Source: Acidovorax sp. HMWF029
GTDB lineage: Bacteria; Pseudomonadota; Gammaproteobacteria; Burkholderiales; Burkholderiaceae_C
Assembly: GCF_003060895.1 (NCBI RefSeq)
Contig: NZ_QAIH01000094.1
Span: 8,409 to 51,019 of the forward strand
Direction of reading: 5' to 3'
DNA: 42,611 nucleotides
Part shown: in pieces, positions 1 to 9,540 of the stretch
Numbering within the stretch: the stretch's first letter is position 1
How the letters are laid out: the number at the start of each line of letters is the position of its first letter
The notes under the pieces: generated by a model
Seen by the model: the letters and a program-made list of their open reading frames with translations, nothing else
Told to the model about the DNA's origin: nothing
Database searches by the model: none
Program-made: the position numbers and the translations under genes

Positions 1-552
1 AAGGTGGGCGAGCAGTTTGTGGTGGTCACACTGGGCGCCGCAGGGCAGAACCAGCACCACGAGGTGACGGTGTCCGACTTTGAAGACAAATCGGGCTCTA
101 GCGCTGTACTGGTGGGCGGTACCAGCTATCAGATCAGTAGCAATGCCACGCTGGGCCAGATTCGCGTGCAGGGCGTTTGCAACGGCCAGGACTTCACCGC
201 CCAGGTAGAGCGCGGCGTGGGCAAGAACCCGCTGGCGCTGCGCATTGCGCACAACGGCACACAGATCGACGCGCTGGTGCTGTCGCCGCTGGGCGCCAAG
301 CTGCACAAGCTCATGCCCTTCAAGGCGCCGCCAGACTTGTCCAAGTTCCTGCTCTCGCCCATGCCCGGTTTGCTGGTCGATGTGGCGGTGCAGCCGGGCC
401 AGAAGGTGCAGGCCGGTGAAAAGCTGGCAGTGATCGAGGCCATGAAGATGGAAAACATCCTCTTTGCCGCGCAGGACGGCGTGGTGGGCAAGATCACGGC
501 AGGCAAGGGCGAGTCGCTGGCGGTGGACCAGATCATTCTGGAGTTTCAGTGA
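1..552 (+). CDS. Biotin-dependent acyl-CoA carboxylase alpha subunit (propionyl/acetyl-CoA type), 3' end only
   Basis: This is the C-terminal 183 residues of a biotin carboxylase/biotin carboxyl carrier fusion; the reading frame is open at the window's left edge, so the gene starts upstream. The last ~70 residues form a biotinyl domain with the canonical EAMKMEN motif, whose second lysine (codon near 448) carries biotin, preceded by LLSPMPGLLV, the usual start of this domain. The preceding ~110 residues are beta-rich and fit the linker (BT) domain of propionyl-CoA carboxylase alpha chains. In the family the subunit carboxylates biotin with bicarbonate and ATP and delivers the carboxyl group to a beta subunit. 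The VOC/epimerase-like gene downstream favours propionyl-CoA as substrate, but acetyl- or methylcrotonyl-CoA cannot be excluded from this fragment. A terminator follows 34 bases after the stop. Confidence 0.9.
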   Translation, partial: KVGEQFVVVTLGAAGQNQHHEVTVSDFEDKSGSSAVLVGGTSYQISSNATLGQIRVQGVCNGQDFTAQVERGVGKNPLALRIAHNGTQIDALVLSPLGAKLHKLMPFKAPPDLSKFLLSPMPGLLVDVAVQPGQKVQAGEKLAVIEAMKMENILFAAQDGVVGKITAGKGESLAVDQIILEFQ

Positions 553-585
553 TCGGTCCTGCGGACATGTCACCGATGTATCCGG

Positions 586-608
586 AGGGGCCTTGTGCCC
601 CTTTTTTT
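586..608 (+). terminator. Intrinsic terminator after the carboxylase gene
   Basis: A perfect 6-bp stem (AGGGGC at 586-591, GCCCCT at 597-602) closes a 5-base loop and runs into a T tract (602-608). It lies 34 bases after the carboxylase stop and before the VOC gene, so it probably separates their transcription. Confidence 0.75.
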
Positions 609-645
609 GAGTTTTTTTGCCCCTTTCCGCGCATCCAGTAAGCGC

Positions 646-657
646 TGATAGCTATCA
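646..657. repeat. Short intergenic palindrome TGATAGCTATCA
   Basis: A perfect 12-bp palindrome sits just upstream of the ribosome binding site of the VOC gene. As I recall, TGATAGCTATCA-containing elements are very common between genes in Comamonadaceae. Only one copy was noticed here; its function is unknown. Confidence 0.4.
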
Positions 658-671
658 AATCAGGAGTGAAT

Positions 672-1142
672 ATGACCAAGCCACAACGCCCGTTCAAGGT
701 CCTGGGCATTCAGCAGGTTGCCATCGGCGGCACCGACAAGCAGCGCATGAAAACCCTGTGGGTGGACATGCTGGGCCTCACGCAGACCGGCACCTTCCAG
801 AGCGAGCGCGAAAACGTCGATGAAGACATCCTGGCCATGGGGCAGGGCGCCTTCAAGGTGGAGGTGGACATCATGCAGCCGCTCGACATCGACAAGAAAC
901 CCGCCGTGCATACCACGCCGCTCAACCACATCGGTCTGTGGATCGACGACCTGCCCATGGCGGTGGAATGGCTCACGGCCCAGGGCGTGCGTTTTGCGCC
1001 AGGCGGCATTCGCAAGGGGGCGGCAGGTTACGACATCACCTTTTTGCACCCCAAAAGCAATGACGAGTTTCCGATTGCCGGTGAGGGGGTGCTGATCGAG
1101 CTGGTGCAGGCACCAGCCGATGTGATCGCGGCGCTGGGCTGA
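672..1142 (+). CDS. VOC-superfamily protein, methylmalonyl-CoA epimerase/glyoxalase-like
   Basis: A 156-residue protein made of two beta-alpha-beta-beta-beta modules of the vicinal oxygen chelate fold: [10 protein letters not shown] begins the first, [11 protein letters not shown] the second, and it ends with the strand VLIELVQAP. The His of NHIGLW and the Glu of IELVQ sit where VOC enzymes place metal ligands. In the first module the usual His is Gln (IQQVAI), so the exact reaction is uncertain. The position next to a propionyl-CoA carboxylase-like gene makes methylmalonyl-CoA epimerase or a related acyl-CoA function plausible (inference). The ATG at 672 is preceded by AGGAG at 662-666, which fits better than the GTG at 666. 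The upstream terminator suggests its own promoter. Confidence 0.75.
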   Translation: MTKPQRPFKVLGIQQVAIGGTDKQRMKTLWVDMLGLTQTGTFQSERENVDEDILAMGQGAFKVEVDIMQPLDIDKKPAVHTTPLNHIGLWIDDLPMAVEWLTAQGVRFAPGGIRKGAAGYDITFLHPKSNDEFPIAGEGVLIELVQAPADVIAALG

Positions 1143-1579
1143 GGTTTTGCCGGGTTGCGGGCCGCCAACGCTGTCCCCAGCCTGTCGCAACGTCGCCCAT
1201 CTTCCAGCGGGTGCGGCGGCTGTTGCGCAGCAGATGGCAGCAGATAAGCCCATGTTGCCGCTGTCGGGGCAAGGCCTGTTTTGCGCTGATGCCAAACGGC
1301 TCACAAATGCCCCGAAAACGCTGGCTTCTGTGCTCAAAAGATACGGCAATTGCCCGCTGTTGCACACACCTTTTTCTTGGCACTTTTTGTGACCCTACAG
1401 TGCGTGTTTGTGCCGTTTTCTCCTCCAGAATCCGCCCCAACCGCTGCGCACCTGCCGCAAACCCCATCCACGGGGTTGTGCGCGCCGAAGCAACGATGAC
1501 CGAGTAAGCAACCTCAGGCCCCGTGGTGGCAACCCGCCGCCGCCGGGCCGACGCATTGATTGTTGAAGGAACCCACCGA
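1143..1579. other. 437-bp gap before bioB
   Basis: No convincing gene is visible; the open frames here have unnatural composition. The stretch should hold the bioB promoter and leader, but I found no -35/-10 pair with good spacing and no clear BirA-type operator. A T-rich patch (about 1370-1390) is the most promoter-like part. Confidence 0.4.
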
Positions 1580-2647
1580 ATGTCCGCCACCCTGGCTCCC
1601 ACCCCTGCCGTGCAGTCCGCACCGTCGCCTGTACAACCGGTTCAGTTGCACCGCCGCACCCCAGCCCCCGTGGCCCAAGGCCCCTGGTCTATCGAGGCCA
1701 TTCAGGCGCTGCTCGACAAGCCGTTGATGGATTTGCTGTTTGAAGCCCAGACCGTGCACCGCCAGCACTGGCCTGCGGGTGACATCGAGCTGGCCACGCT
1801 GCTGTCGGTGAAAACCGGCGGCTGCCCCGAAAACTGTGGCTATTGCCCGCAGGCCGCCGAGTTCGACACCGGCGTGAAGGCCGAAAAGCTGATGGAGGTG
1901 GATGAGGTGGTGCGCGCCGCCCAGGCCGCCAAGGACGCGGGCGCCACCCGTTTTTGTATGGGCGCCGCCTGGCGCGCACCCAAGGACCGCGACATTGAGA
2001 AAGTCAGCGCCCTGATCGGCGCCGTCAAGGGCCTGGGCCTGCAGACCTGCGCCACGCTGGGCATGCTCGAATCGCACCAGGCGCAGGCGCTGAAGGATGC
2101 GGGTCTGGACTATTACAACCACAACCTCGACACCGCGCCCGAGTACTACACCGATGTGGTCAGCACCCGCGCCTACCAGGACCGGCTGGATACGCTGCAG
2201 AACGTACGCAGCGCAGGCATCAGCGTGTGCTGCGGCGGCATTGTGGGCATGGGCGAGGCGCCGGTGCACCGCGCTGGCCTGATTGCGCAGCTGGCCAACC
2301 TGCAGCCCTATCCCGAGTCGGTGCCCATCAACAGCCTGGTGCGGGTGCCCGGCACGCCGCTGGCCGACAGCGAGCCCATCGACCCGTTTGACTTTGTGCG
2401 CGTGATTGCCGTGGCCCGCATCACCATGCCCAAGGCCCGCGTGCGCCTGTCGGCCGGGCGCCAGCAAATGGGCGAAGCGGTGCAGGCGCTGTGCTTCATG
2501 GCCGGGGCCAATTCCATCTTTTACGGCGACAAGCTGCTGGTGACGGGCAACCCCGATGTGGATGCTGACGTGCAGTTGCTGGCCAAGCTGGGGCTGAACG
2601 GCCATCGCACTACCGCGACCGAGGCAGACCACGCCCATCACGCCTGA
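1580..2647 (+). CDS. bioB: Biotin synthase
   Basis: A 355-residue radical-SAM enzyme that inserts sulfur into dethiobiotin in the last step of biotin synthesis. The SAM cluster motif CxxxCxxC is seen as CPENCGYC (Cys82, 86, 89). Other family segments include FCMGAAWR, the YYNHNLDT motif and the C-terminal RLSAGRQQM, which holds the Arg ligand of the second iron-sulfur cluster. The ATG at 1580 is preceded by GAAGGA at 1565-1570; a GTG at 1523 in the same frame would add a poorly conserved tail. The N-terminal ~30 residues are Pro/Ala-rich and longer than in E. coli BioB. It stands alone here, without other bio genes, but next to a biotin-dependent carboxylase that needs its product. Confidence 0.96.
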   Translation: MSATLAPTPAVQSAPSPVQPVQLHRRTPAPVAQGPWSIEAIQALLDKPLMDLLFEAQTVHRQHWPAGDIELATLLSVKTGGCPENCGYCPQAAEFDTGVKAEKLMEVDEVVRAAQAAKDAGATRFCMGAAWRAPKDRDIEKVSALIGAVKGLGLQTCATLGMLESHQAQALKDAGLDYYNHNLDTAPEYYTDVVSTRAYQDRLDTLQNVRSAGISVCCGGIVGMGEAPVHRAGLIAQLANLQPYPESVPINSLVRVPGTPLADSEPIDPFDFVRVIAVARITMPKARVRLSAGRQQMGEAVQALCFMAGANSIFYGDKLLVTGNPDVDADVQLLAKLGLNGHRTTATEADHAHHA

Positions 2648-2884
2648 GATACGGCGGGCCAAATCGGGATGGTGCCTCCGAGCGCCAACGAGAGGCCGTG
2701 GGAGGAGGGCGTGTTAGTGTTCGGCGCATGTGATCTGCTGCGCGCGCTGGCCGTCCTTGGGCTGCAGCTTGCAGGCGAAACCGATCGCTTCGAGTGGCTT
2801 GCGAGGGCCTGACGCATGGCGCCGGCGCTTTTGGCCAGCAAGACGGTGGTTTGCGAAGCTTGCGCAGGGCGTTTTCGGGCGTGT

Positions 2885-4054
2885 TCAGAGTTCGATGCGC
2901 TCGGCGGGCATGTCGCTGGCCAAGCGTTCAATCTGCTCCAGCATGGCCGGTTCGCCATCGGCAAAACGCTGGGCTATGCGGCGGAACTCTTCCGACAGCA
3001 CTAGGAAAGCGTCCACCATGTCGGGGTCGAAATGGCTACCCCTACCGTCGCGGATGATCTCCACAGCCTGTTCGTGGGGAAAGGCAGCCTTGTACACGCG
3101 CTCGGAGATGAGTGCGTCGTACACATCGGCAACCGCCATGAGGCGCGCTGACAGAGGTATGTTGTTGCCCATCAGCCCTTCTGGGTAGCCAGAGCCGTCC
3201 CACTTTTCCTGGTGGCTGTATGTGATTTCCTTGGCGTATCGGAAGAAGGGGTTGTCCTGCGAGGTGTCGCTCTCAGCGGCCACTATGGCGTCGCGGCCCA
3301 GCGTGGTGTGGGTCTTCATGATCTCGAACTCTTCGGGCGTGAGCTTGCCGGGTTTGAGCAGGATGCGATCCGGGATGCCCACCTTGCCTATGTCGTGCAG
3401 CGGGGCGGACTTGAAGATTGTCTCGATGTTGGTGTCGGTCAATTCCTCCCTGAAGCGCGGGTGGTTTTGCAGGTGGCGAGCCAGCGCTTCCACATAGTGC
3501 TGTGTGCGCCGGATGTGATTGCCGGTTTCGTTGTCGCGCGTTTCCGCCAGCGAAGCCATGGCACGAATGGTGGCGTCCTGCAGTTCAGCCAGTGCCTGGG
3601 TGCGGCTGGCAACTTCTTCCTCGAGCAGATGGTTGTGGTGGGAAAGGAAGTCTCGGGCGCGTTTGAGCTGCAGGTGGTTGCGCACCCTGGCCATGACGAT
3701 GGAGGGGTTGATAGGCTTGGTGATGTAGTCCACCGCCCCGAGCTCCAGACCGATGCTTTCGTCGTCCGCAGCGCTCATTGCCGTGAGGAAGATCACCGGG
3801 ATGTCTTCGGTTTCGGGGTTGAACTGCAGGCGGCGCAGCACCTCGTAGCCGTCCATGTCCGGCATCATGATGTCCAGCAGGATCAGATCGGGTTTACTCT
3901 CGCCCGCCACGATCTGCAGCGCTCGCTCACCGCTGGGTGCGAGCTTGACCTTGTAATCCGTGCGCAGCAGGTCACTCATCAGCGAGAGGTTGTCGGGGGT
4001 GTCATCCACCACCAGCACTGTGCATTTACTGCTCAACTCTGTCGGGCTATTCAT
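2885..4054 (-). CDS. Response regulator with HD-GYP cyclic-di-GMP phosphodiesterase domain
   Basis: A 389-residue cytoplasmic two-domain protein. Residues ~10-130 are a receiver domain with acidic pair VVDD (17-18), phosphoacceptor Asp61 in [11 protein letters not shown] and a Lys in YITKP. A short coiled linker leads to an HD-GYP domain (~residues 165-360) with [12 protein letters not shown] and the diagnostic [11 protein letters not shown]. The family hydrolyses cyclic-di-GMP to GMP. The ATG at 4054 is preceded by a strong AAGGAGG (4064-4070). The gene overlaps the 3' end of the hybrid histidine kinase by 8 bases, so the two are translationally linked and the kinase is the likely phosphodonor (inference). 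All metal-binding residues of the HD and GYP motifs appear present. Confidence 0.93.
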   Translation of the reverse strand: MNSPTELSSKCTVLVVDDTPDNLSLMSDLLRTDYKVKLAPSGERALQIVAGESKPDLILLDIMMPDMDGYEVLRRLQFNPETEDIPVIFLTAMSAADDESIGLELGAVDYITKPINPSIVMARVRNHLQLKRARDFLSHHNHLLEEEVASRTQALAELQDATIRAMASLAETRDNETGNHIRRTQHYVEALARHLQNHPRFREELTDTNIETIFKSAPLHDIGKVGIPDRILLKPGKLTPEEFEIMKTHTTLGRDAIVAAESDTSQDNPFFRYAKEITYSHQEKWDGSGYPEGLMGNNIPLSARLMAVADVYDALISERVYKAAFPHEQAVEIIRDGRGSHFDPDMVDAFLVLSEEFRRIAQRFADGEPAMLEQIERLASDMPAERIEL

Positions 4055-7000
4055 GAACGGGGTCCTCCTTGTTGTGTGGTTCTCGGGGTATGCGGGTGGC
4101 GCGCAGGGCGGCCAGCGCATCCACAAAGTCGTAACTGTCCAGCGCTCGCTTCATGGCGGTGTAGGCTGGGCCTAGCAAGGCTTTCAGTGCAGGTGTTGAC
4201 GCCTTGAACAGCTCAATGGCGTCAGAGTCATCATCTGCCAGCAGGGCGTCGAGCTGAGCGAGCAACTGCTGCGCGGAGGTCGCGTCGATGGGCGGCGTGT
4301 CGGCTGCACCCTCGGTCTTGGCCGCTCCGCCTTCGTCTTCGGGGGGCAGGGCCGCGCGCAGCGCGGCCACCAGGGCGTCGCAGGCGGCATCCACTGGGTT
4401 CAGCAATGTGTCGATGGTGGTCGCTGGCGCATTCCGGCCAACGGCATCTTCCACGGCCGCTGCCAGTTTTGCCAGGGGGGCTGCACCGATGGTGCTCGCC
4501 GTTCCCTTGAGTGTGTGCATGGCGCGCTGCGCCTCGTCGTGCTGCCCAGCCGCCAGCGCGGCGCGCGTGGTCTGTACGGCACCCGACTGCCCCGCCACAA
4601 ACTTGCGCAGCAGGCCCTCGTAGGCCGGTCGTTTGTCGAGCACGCGACGCAGGCCGGCGGCCATGTCCAAGCCCTCGATGCTACGCAACGGGTCATGGGC
4701 CTCAGCGACTTCAGGAGGCTGTGCGGCTGATATTGCTGTCTCACCAGGGGGGGCAGATGCTGGAGCACGCGGCGCAATCCATTGCAGCAGGCTTGCAAAC
4801 AGTTCGTCGGGGTCGATGGGCTTGGCCAGGTGGCCGTTCATGCCCGCAGCGAGGCACAGGTCACGGTCGCGGCTCATGGCGTTGGCGGTCATGGCCAGCA
4901 CCGGCAGCTGGGCCCAGGCGGGGTTTTGGCGCAGCAGGCGCGTGGCGGTGAGGCCGTCCATCACCGGCATCTGCATGTCCATGAGCACGATGTCGTAGGC
5001 CTTGCGCGCAAGCATGTCGAGCGCGATCTGGCCGTTATCGGCCACATCTACCACCAGCCCGGCGCCCGCGAGCAGCTCGGCACCCACCTGCTGGTTCAGG
5101 TCGTTGTCGTCCACGAGCAGCACCCGGGCGCCATGGATGGTGGCCAGGTTGGGTGTGCTGCGCGGGCCACGACCCCTGTGCGATTCCGCCGCGAGGGCGT
5201 GGCCGCCCAGGGCGCGAATGGCGGTGTCAAACAGTTGCGAGGGGCTGACGGGCTTGGTCAGCATAAGACCGATGCCGGCACTTTCCAGCTCCTTCTGTAC
5301 ATCGTCGCGGCCAGCGGCTGTGACGATGACCGAATGGGGCGGATGGGGCAGAAGCGCCAGTGCGCGGTGGGTGGCAAAGCCGTCCATCCCGGGCATCTTC
5401 CAATCTAGAAAGGCAATCTCGCAGGGGCGCCCGGCTGCATCTGCGGCACCTGCTTTTGCCACCGCCTCTTCGCCAGAACTGGCCGTGGTGACTGCAAAAC
5501 TCATGCTCCCCAGCAATCCACTCAGGATCTGGCGCGCCTGCTCGCTGTCGTCCACCACCAGCACATGCCGCCCACGCAAGTCGGGTTCGGGCAGCAGGGG
5601 ACGTTGGGGGGTCGTGCCCAGACCCAGCCGGGCCGTGAACCAGAAGGTGCTGCCCTTGCCCGGCGCGCTTTGCACACCCACCTCGCCGCCCATCAGGTCA
5701 GCGAGTTTCTTGGATATGGCCAGGCCCAGGCCTGTGCCGCCGTATTTGCGCGTGGTGGAGGTATCTGCCTGCTCAAACGAGCGAAACAGACGCGATTGCT
5801 GTTCTTCGGTGAGGCCGATGCCTGTGTCCTGCACCTCAAACCGCATGAGGATGTCTTCGACATCGCGAGAGGTTTCACTGACCCGCACGATGATTTCGCC
5901 CGCGTCAGTGAACTTGACCGCGTTGTTGGCGTAATTGACCAAGATCTGCCCAAGACGCAAAGGGTCGCCGCGCAGGTTGTCGGGCAGGGCCGGATCCACA
6001 TCGAACAGAAGCTCCAGGCCCTTGCTGGCCGATTTGCCGCTGATCAGATTGGCCACGTTGTCCAGCACGCCGCGCAGCTCGAAATCCACGACCTCCACTT
6101 CGAGCTTTCCTGCCTCGATTTTGCTGAAATCGAGGATGTCGTTGATCAGGCCCAGCAGGTGCTGGCCCGAGCGCTGGATTTTTTCCACGTAGTCACGCTG
6201 GCGGGGCGAGAGGTCGGTGCCCAGCGCCAAGTGGCTCATGCCGATCACGGCGTTCATGGGCGTGCGGATTTCGTGGCTCATGTTGGCCAGAAAGTCCGAC
6301 TTCATCTGTGATGCATCTTCGGCCTTGGCCCGGGCGATCTCCAACTCCTCCTCATGCTCGCGCAGCGCGACATTGAGCTGCTGGAGCTCCGCCGTGCGCT
6401 GCGCTACACGGGCCTCGAGTGCCTCTTCGTTGCGCTTCAAGGCCTCTACCAGCTCGGCCTGCGCAGCCATGGCCAGGGATTTGGCCTTTTCACGCTTAAG
6501 GAACTGCCGAGCCATGGCAAAGGCAAGCAGAAAGGTGAGCACCGCCTGGAATCCGGTGAGCCCGGTGGTCAGCAAGGTCTGGTGCTTGACTTCGGCATTG
6601 CGCGAGTCGCCCAGCAGGGCCGATACACGCGAGGCATTCAGTGACAGTTCCTGAACGGTGTCGCGCAAGGTGTCCAACTCTGCGCGCAGCAGCCGCATGT
6701 GCTGCTGGCTGGAGGCGGGGTCCACACTGGCTCCAAAGTGGCTATCGCCAGCCGCCACAAACCCCTGCAAGGCGGCCAGGGCCTGGGCGTAGATGGGCTC
6801 CTCCAGCATCAGGGTGCGAGCAGTGCCGCTTTCCAGTGCGCTGAAGCGACTCAGAAACAGGTCGTAGCGCAGCTCCAGCCGGTCCATTGGCATGCTTTTG
6901 GGGTCCAGTTCGAACTGGTGCAGCGCATGGTCGAGTTTTTCGTACTCGACGTTAAGTTGCAGAAAAGACCACAACGCATTCACATCGCCGCGCCGCATGA

Positions 7001-7106
7001 CGGCTTCAACGCTTCTGTATTGGTGATACTGCACGGCCGCAATGGCCACATAGGCTAGGACCAGGCCTGCAATGATGAGTCGCAGGATGTGTTTGCTGCG
7101 CAGCAT
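4047..7106 (-). CDS. Hybrid sensor histidine kinase with two receiver domains and an HPt domain
   Basis: About 1019 residues from the ATG at 7106. The order is: membrane segment (~8-25), periplasmic helical sensor region (~26-178), second membrane segment (~179-200), coiled coil, HisKA with the phospho-His in [10 protein letters not shown] (His278), HATPase with [15 protein letters not shown] and [11 protein letters not shown], first receiver (VLVVDDSEQ ... [11 protein letters not shown]), second receiver ([10 protein letters not shown] ... [11 protein letters not shown]) and a C-terminal HPt with MHTLKGTAS. This is a complete phosphorelay in one chain, as in BarA/EvgS-type kinases. A GTG at 7172 in frame would overlap the upstream gene; neither start has a good ribosome site, so the N-terminus is uncertain. 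The HD-GYP regulator overlaps its 3' end, and the upstream periplasmic protein may present its signal. Confidence 0.93.
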   Translation of the reverse strand: MLRSKHILRLIIAGLVLAYVAIAAVQYHQYRSVEAVMRRGDVNALWSFLQLNVEYEKLDHALHQFELDPKSMPMDRLELRYDLFLSRFSALESGTARTLMLEEPIYAQALAALQGFVAAGDSHFGASVDPASSQQHMRLLRAELDTLRDTVQELSLNASRVSALLGDSRNAEVKHQTLLTTGLTGFQAVLTFLLAFAMARQFLKREKAKSLAMAAQAELVEALKRNEEALEARVAQRTAELQQLNVALREHEEELEIARAKAEDASQMKSDFLANMSHEIRTPMNAVIGMSHLALGTDLSPRQRDYVEKIQRSGQHLLGLINDILDFSKIEAGKLEVEVVDFELRGVLDNVANLISGKSASKGLELLFDVDPALPDNLRGDPLRLGQILVNYANNAVKFTDAGEIIVRVSETSRDVEDILMRFEVQDTGIGLTEEQQSRLFRSFEQADTSTTRKYGGTGLGLAISKKLADLMGGEVGVQSAPGKGSTFWFTARLGLGTTPQRPLLPEPDLRGRHVLVVDDSEQARQILSGLLGSMSFAVTTASSGEEAVAKAGAADAAGRPCEIAFLDWKMPGMDGFATHRALALLPHPPHSVIVTAAGRDDVQKELESAGIGLMLTKPVSPSQLFDTAIRALGGHALAAESHRGRGPRSTPNLATIHGARVLLVDDNDLNQQVGAELLAGAGLVVDVADNGQIALDMLARKAYDIVLMDMQMPVMDGLTATRLLRQNPAWAQLPVLAMTANAMSRDRDLCLAAGMNGHLAKPIDPDELFASLLQWIAPRAPASAPPGETAISAAQPPEVAEAHDPLRSIEGLDMAAGLRRVLDKRPAYEGLLRKFVAGQSGAVQTTRAALAAGQHDEAQRAMHTLKGTASTIGAAPLAKLAAAVEDAVGRNAPATTIDTLLNPVDAACDALVAALRAALPPEDEGGAAKTEGAADTPPIDATSAQQLLAQLDALLADDDSDAIELFKASTPALKALLGPAYTAMKRALDSYDFVDALAALRATRIPREPHNKEDPVHE

Positions 7107-7141
7107 GCGTGGGCGTGTGCGGGGCCGGACCGGGCTGCAGG

Positions 7142-7672
7142 CTACCTGATGCGAAGGGCGTTGAGTTGCCACGCCGCACGGTTGTAGTACAGCTCGCTGC
7201 GCAGTTCTGCCTTCGTGTCAAAGGGATAGACAATGAACAGCGGTCCCTTTTCACGAACGGGCATGGGCCGGTTGTTCATCAACCGGGCCACGATCACGTC
7301 GTGGCGCGTGGCGTCGTCCAGCGGGATTTCGGTCTTGTAGTCATTCAAGGCCACGGCCGTGATCTTGCTGCCCTTGGCGCCCACAGCGGCGAGCACATCG
7401 CGCAGCAAAGGGCCGGTGAAGGTAACTGCATTGGGGTACCAGGGGGTTTGGGTGGAGAAGCTGTGTTGGCGCAGCTTTTCCAGCATCTTCATGTCGAACT
7501 GCGCCTGCTGGCCCTGGTTGGTATGGGTGATGGCGCCCTCGATGGTCAGCACCACCGGGCCTGTGGCTTTGTCCAGGGCTTGTGCGGCTGTGGCAAACAA
7601 CGTTGATGCGCTCAAGACAACAAGCATGTGCCAGACTGCATCCCGGCGTGTGTTTGAAAGACGTGCATGCAT
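7142..7672 (-). CDS. Periplasmic protein with oxidoreductase molybdopterin-binding fold
   Basis: 176 residues with an N-terminal signal peptide (hydrophobic segment [16 protein letters not shown], cleavage probably after AQA). The rest looks like a reduced version of the YedY/sulfite-oxidase molybdopterin-binding fold: LTIEGAI near the start, [15 protein letters not shown] and a C-terminal [10 protein letters not shown] see no conserved Cys that would bind molybdenum, so it may be a binding rather than a catalytic protein. It is the first gene of the minus-strand operon with the hybrid kinase and HD-GYP regulator, which suggests a role as periplasmic sensor partner (inference). GGGGGG lies about 8 bases before the ATG as a weak ribosome site. 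Confidence 0.7.
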   Translation of the reverse strand: MHARLSNTRRDAVWHMLVVLSASTLFATAAQALDKATGPVVLTIEGAITHTNQGQQAQFDMKMLEKLRQHSFSTQTPWYPNAVTFTGPLLRDVLAAVGAKGSKITAVALNDYKTEIPLDDATRHDVIVARLMNNRPMPVREKGPLFIVYPFDTKAELRSELYYNRAAWQLNALRIR

Positions 7673-7947
7673 GACGACCCCCCATTTTTTGCAACAGTCT
7701 CATGGATAGATGCGCAAAATGTAAACCGATTTATAACAGCCGGTAGCCGTTTCGGTGTGGCCGGTGTGTCGCACGCGTAGTACGCCAAAGTGCGGTGCGA
7801 GCCCGCACAAAGATCGCCCATGAGCTGGTTGCCGCACGGTACTGTAAGACGCTTTGTAGTGCCAGATTTATTTGCCCGTTGGCAGGGCTTGGTGCATCTT
7901 CTGCTGTCCGGCAGGTCGAGGGCGCAGCCTCCTTGTCGGCCGGGAAG

Positions 7948-8301
7948 TCAGGTGTTGCCGGCGGCCAAGGTATCCCAGGCTTTCAGTGCCTCGGCGGTGT
8001 ACATCAGCGCGGGGCCTCCGCCCATGTAGACGCACACGGCCAGCATTTCCTCCAATTCGGAGCGGGTTGCGCCCAGCTTTTGCAGAGCCCTGACATGGAA
8101 ACCAATGCAGCCTGAGCAGCGCTGGGTGACGCCGATGGCAAGGGCGATCAACTCTTTGTGTTTGCTGGTCAGCGAGCCCTCGGCCATGGAGGCCTGCGCC
8201 AGCTGTGTGAATCCTCGCATGGTATCGGGCTGGGTCTTGCGGAAGGTGGCCAGGCTTTCGTTGATGCCCTGGATGAGGCCAGCGTGGTCAAAAGTGCTCA
8301 T
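7948..8301 (-). CDS. Carboxymuconolactone decarboxylase/AhpD-family protein
   Basis: 117 residues, a single all-helical AhpD-like domain. The catalytic pattern of the family is present: Glu50, then Cys62-x-x-Cys65 (RCSGC) and His69. In AhpD-type proteins the CxxC pair reduces peroxides or other thiol-linked substrates. It is the last gene of the leftward persulfide-detoxification transcript (MBL dioxygenase, DUF2892, this gene), so a thiol-redox role on sulfur species is likely. The ATG at 8301 is preceded by AAGGAACATGGA; the longer upstream frame has no family similarity. Confidence 0.88.
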   Translation of the reverse strand: MSTFDHAGLIQGINESLATFRKTQPDTMRGFTQLAQASMAEGSLTSKHKELIALAIGVTQRCSGCIGFHVRALQKLGATRSELEEMLAVCVYMGGGPALMYTAEALKAWDTLAAGNT

Positions 8302-8351
8302 TCCATGTTCCTTGTAGTGCGTGCATGCAGCTGTCCGCGCGTGGGCTCGGG

Positions 8352-8543
8352 CTACTTTTTCATGGTGCAGGTGTTGATGCCCAGCAGCGTGTATGCGGGG
8401 CAAAACCGGAACAGGCCTGTGGCCAAGGGCACGGCACCCAGCCAGCCCCACCACCCAACGGTGCCTGTGGCAGCAAGAGCAATCAGTACGAGGCCTGCGG
8501 CGATGCGCAGCACACGGTCAAGGGTTCCAACGTTGGAGTTCAT
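8352..8543 (-). CDS. DUF2892 (YgaP-type) small inner-membrane protein
   Basis: 63 residues with the family start NVGTLDRVLRI and two membrane segments (AAGLVLIALAA and GWLGAVPLATGLF), ending in the conserved FCPAYTLLGINTC. The same domain forms the membrane anchor of the rhodanese YgaP. Here it stands alone, without a rhodanese domain, between the persulfide dioxygenase-like gene and the AhpD-like gene. Its two conserved Cys residues may take part in sulfane-sulfur handling (inference). AAGGAAGC precedes the ATG at a suitable distance. Confidence 0.88.
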   Translation of the reverse strand: MNSNVGTLDRVLRIAAGLVLIALAATGTVGWWGWLGAVPLATGLFRFCPAYTLLGINTCTMKK

Positions 8544-8578
8544 GGTGCTTCCTTTAGTGGGGGACGGTGGGAGCTGGG

Positions 8579-9439
8579 TCACAGCGCGTTGATCGGAATC
8601 TTGAGATAGGCCACGCCGTTGTCCTCAATCGGTGGCATGGCGCCAGCGCGGATGTTGACCTGCACCGATGGCAGGATCAGAGTGGGCATTTCCAGCGTGG
8701 CATCACGTCGGGTACGCAGGGCTACAAAAGCGTCTTCGCTCACGCCGTCGTGGACGTGGATGTTGTGGGCGCGTTGATTGGAGACGGTGGTCTGCCAAGC
8801 GGCGGCCCGCCCGGCGGGCGGGTAGTCGTGGCACATGTAGAGCCGTGTATCGGGTGGCAAGCTCAGCAGCTTGCGCACCGACTGGTAAAGCTGGTGCGCG
8901 TCGCCGCCCGGGAAGTCGCAGCGCGCCGTGCCGATGTCAGGCATGAACAGGGTATCGCCCACAAATACGGCATCGCCCACCTGGTAGGCCATGCAGGCAG
9001 GTGTGTGGCCGGGTACAGCAATCGTCTTGGCCTCCAGCTTTCCAATGCGAAATACCTCGTTGTCTTGCAGCAGGTGATCGAACTGGCGGCCATCCGTGCG
9101 GAACTCCGGTTCCAGATGGAACACTGCCTTGAATACGTCCTGCACCTGGGTAATGGCGGCGCCAATGGCAATGCGCCCCCCCAGCTTGTTGCGCAAGTAG
9201 TGTGCTGCAGACAGGTGATCGGCATGTGCATGGGTCTCCAGGATCCACTCCACGGTCAGTCCATGGGCCTGCACGAATTCGATCAAGCGTTCAGCGGATT
9301 GTGTGCGGGTGCGACCTGACTTTGGGTCGTAGTCCAGAACCGAGTCCACCAGGGCGCAGTGGCCGCCGGGCTGGTCATAGACGACATAGCTCACTGTCCA
9401 GGTGGCGTCATCAAAGAAGGCCTGTATCTGTGGGTTCAT
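8579..9439 (-). CDS. MBL-fold hydrolase, persulfide dioxygenase/ETHE1-like (Blh type)
   Basis: 286 residues with the metallo-beta-lactamase fold. The metal motif HxHxDH is seen as THAHADHLSAAH (His70, His72, Asp74, His75), with further ligands in VPGHTPAC, VGDTLF and CHDYPP. Family members with this layout oxidise glutathione persulfide to sulfite with oxygen. It is the first gene of the leftward transcript, divergent from the BigR-type repressor, as in bigR/blh loci. The ATG at 9439 is preceded by GGAAAG. The start lies only 35 bases from the -10 of the divergent promoter region. Confidence 0.92.
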   Translation of the reverse strand: MNPQIQAFFDDATWTVSYVVYDQPGGHCALVDSVLDYDPKSGRTRTQSAERLIEFVQAHGLTVEWILETHAHADHLSAAHYLRNKLGGRIAIGAAITQVQDVFKAVFHLEPEFRTDGRQFDHLLQDNEVFRIGKLEAKTIAVPGHTPACMAYQVGDAVFVGDTLFMPDIGTARCDFPGGDAHQLYQSVRKLLSLPPDTRLYMCHDYPPAGRAAAWQTTVSNQRAHNIHVHDGVSEDAFVALRTRRDATLEMPTLILPSVQVNIRAGAMPPIEDNGVAYLKIPINAL

Positions 9440-9473
9440 CGCTGCTTTCCTCGGTTTCATTTTCGACATCAAT

Positions 9474-9508
9474 AGTTTATTGACTTATAAAATGTTAGTC
9501 AATAGAAT
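9474..9508. promoter_or_regulatory. Symmetric divergent promoter with overlapping BigR-type operator
   Basis: A perfect inverted repeat, TATTGACT (9478-9485) and AGTCAATA (9497-9504), spans an 11-base AT-rich centre. Each arm holds a -35 box. Rightward: TTGACT (9480-9485), 17 bases, TAGAAT (9503-9508). Leftward: TTGACT (9502-9497), 17 bases, TAAACT (9479-9474). A repressor bound to the repeat would block both promoters. The binding protein is most likely the ArsR-family product of the next gene (inference). Confidence 0.82.
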
Positions 9509-9540
9509 ATGAAATACAAAATTAAAAGGAGTGCACGTCC

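Noticed and set aside
1514-2662. Long minus-strand open frame opposite bioB
   Set aside because: It is the antisense shadow of bioB, with the His/Ala/Gly-rich composition typical of such frames in GC-rich DNA.
2648-2884. Possible C-terminal tail of a lost gene (minus strand, reading KPLEAIGFACKLQPKDG then stop)
   Set aside because: The short piece looks protein-like, but it has no start, no recognisable family and only about 30 convincing codons.
3212-4207. Long plus-strand open frame opposite the HD-GYP regulator
   Set aside because: It lies fully antisense to two well-supported signalling genes and has no domain.
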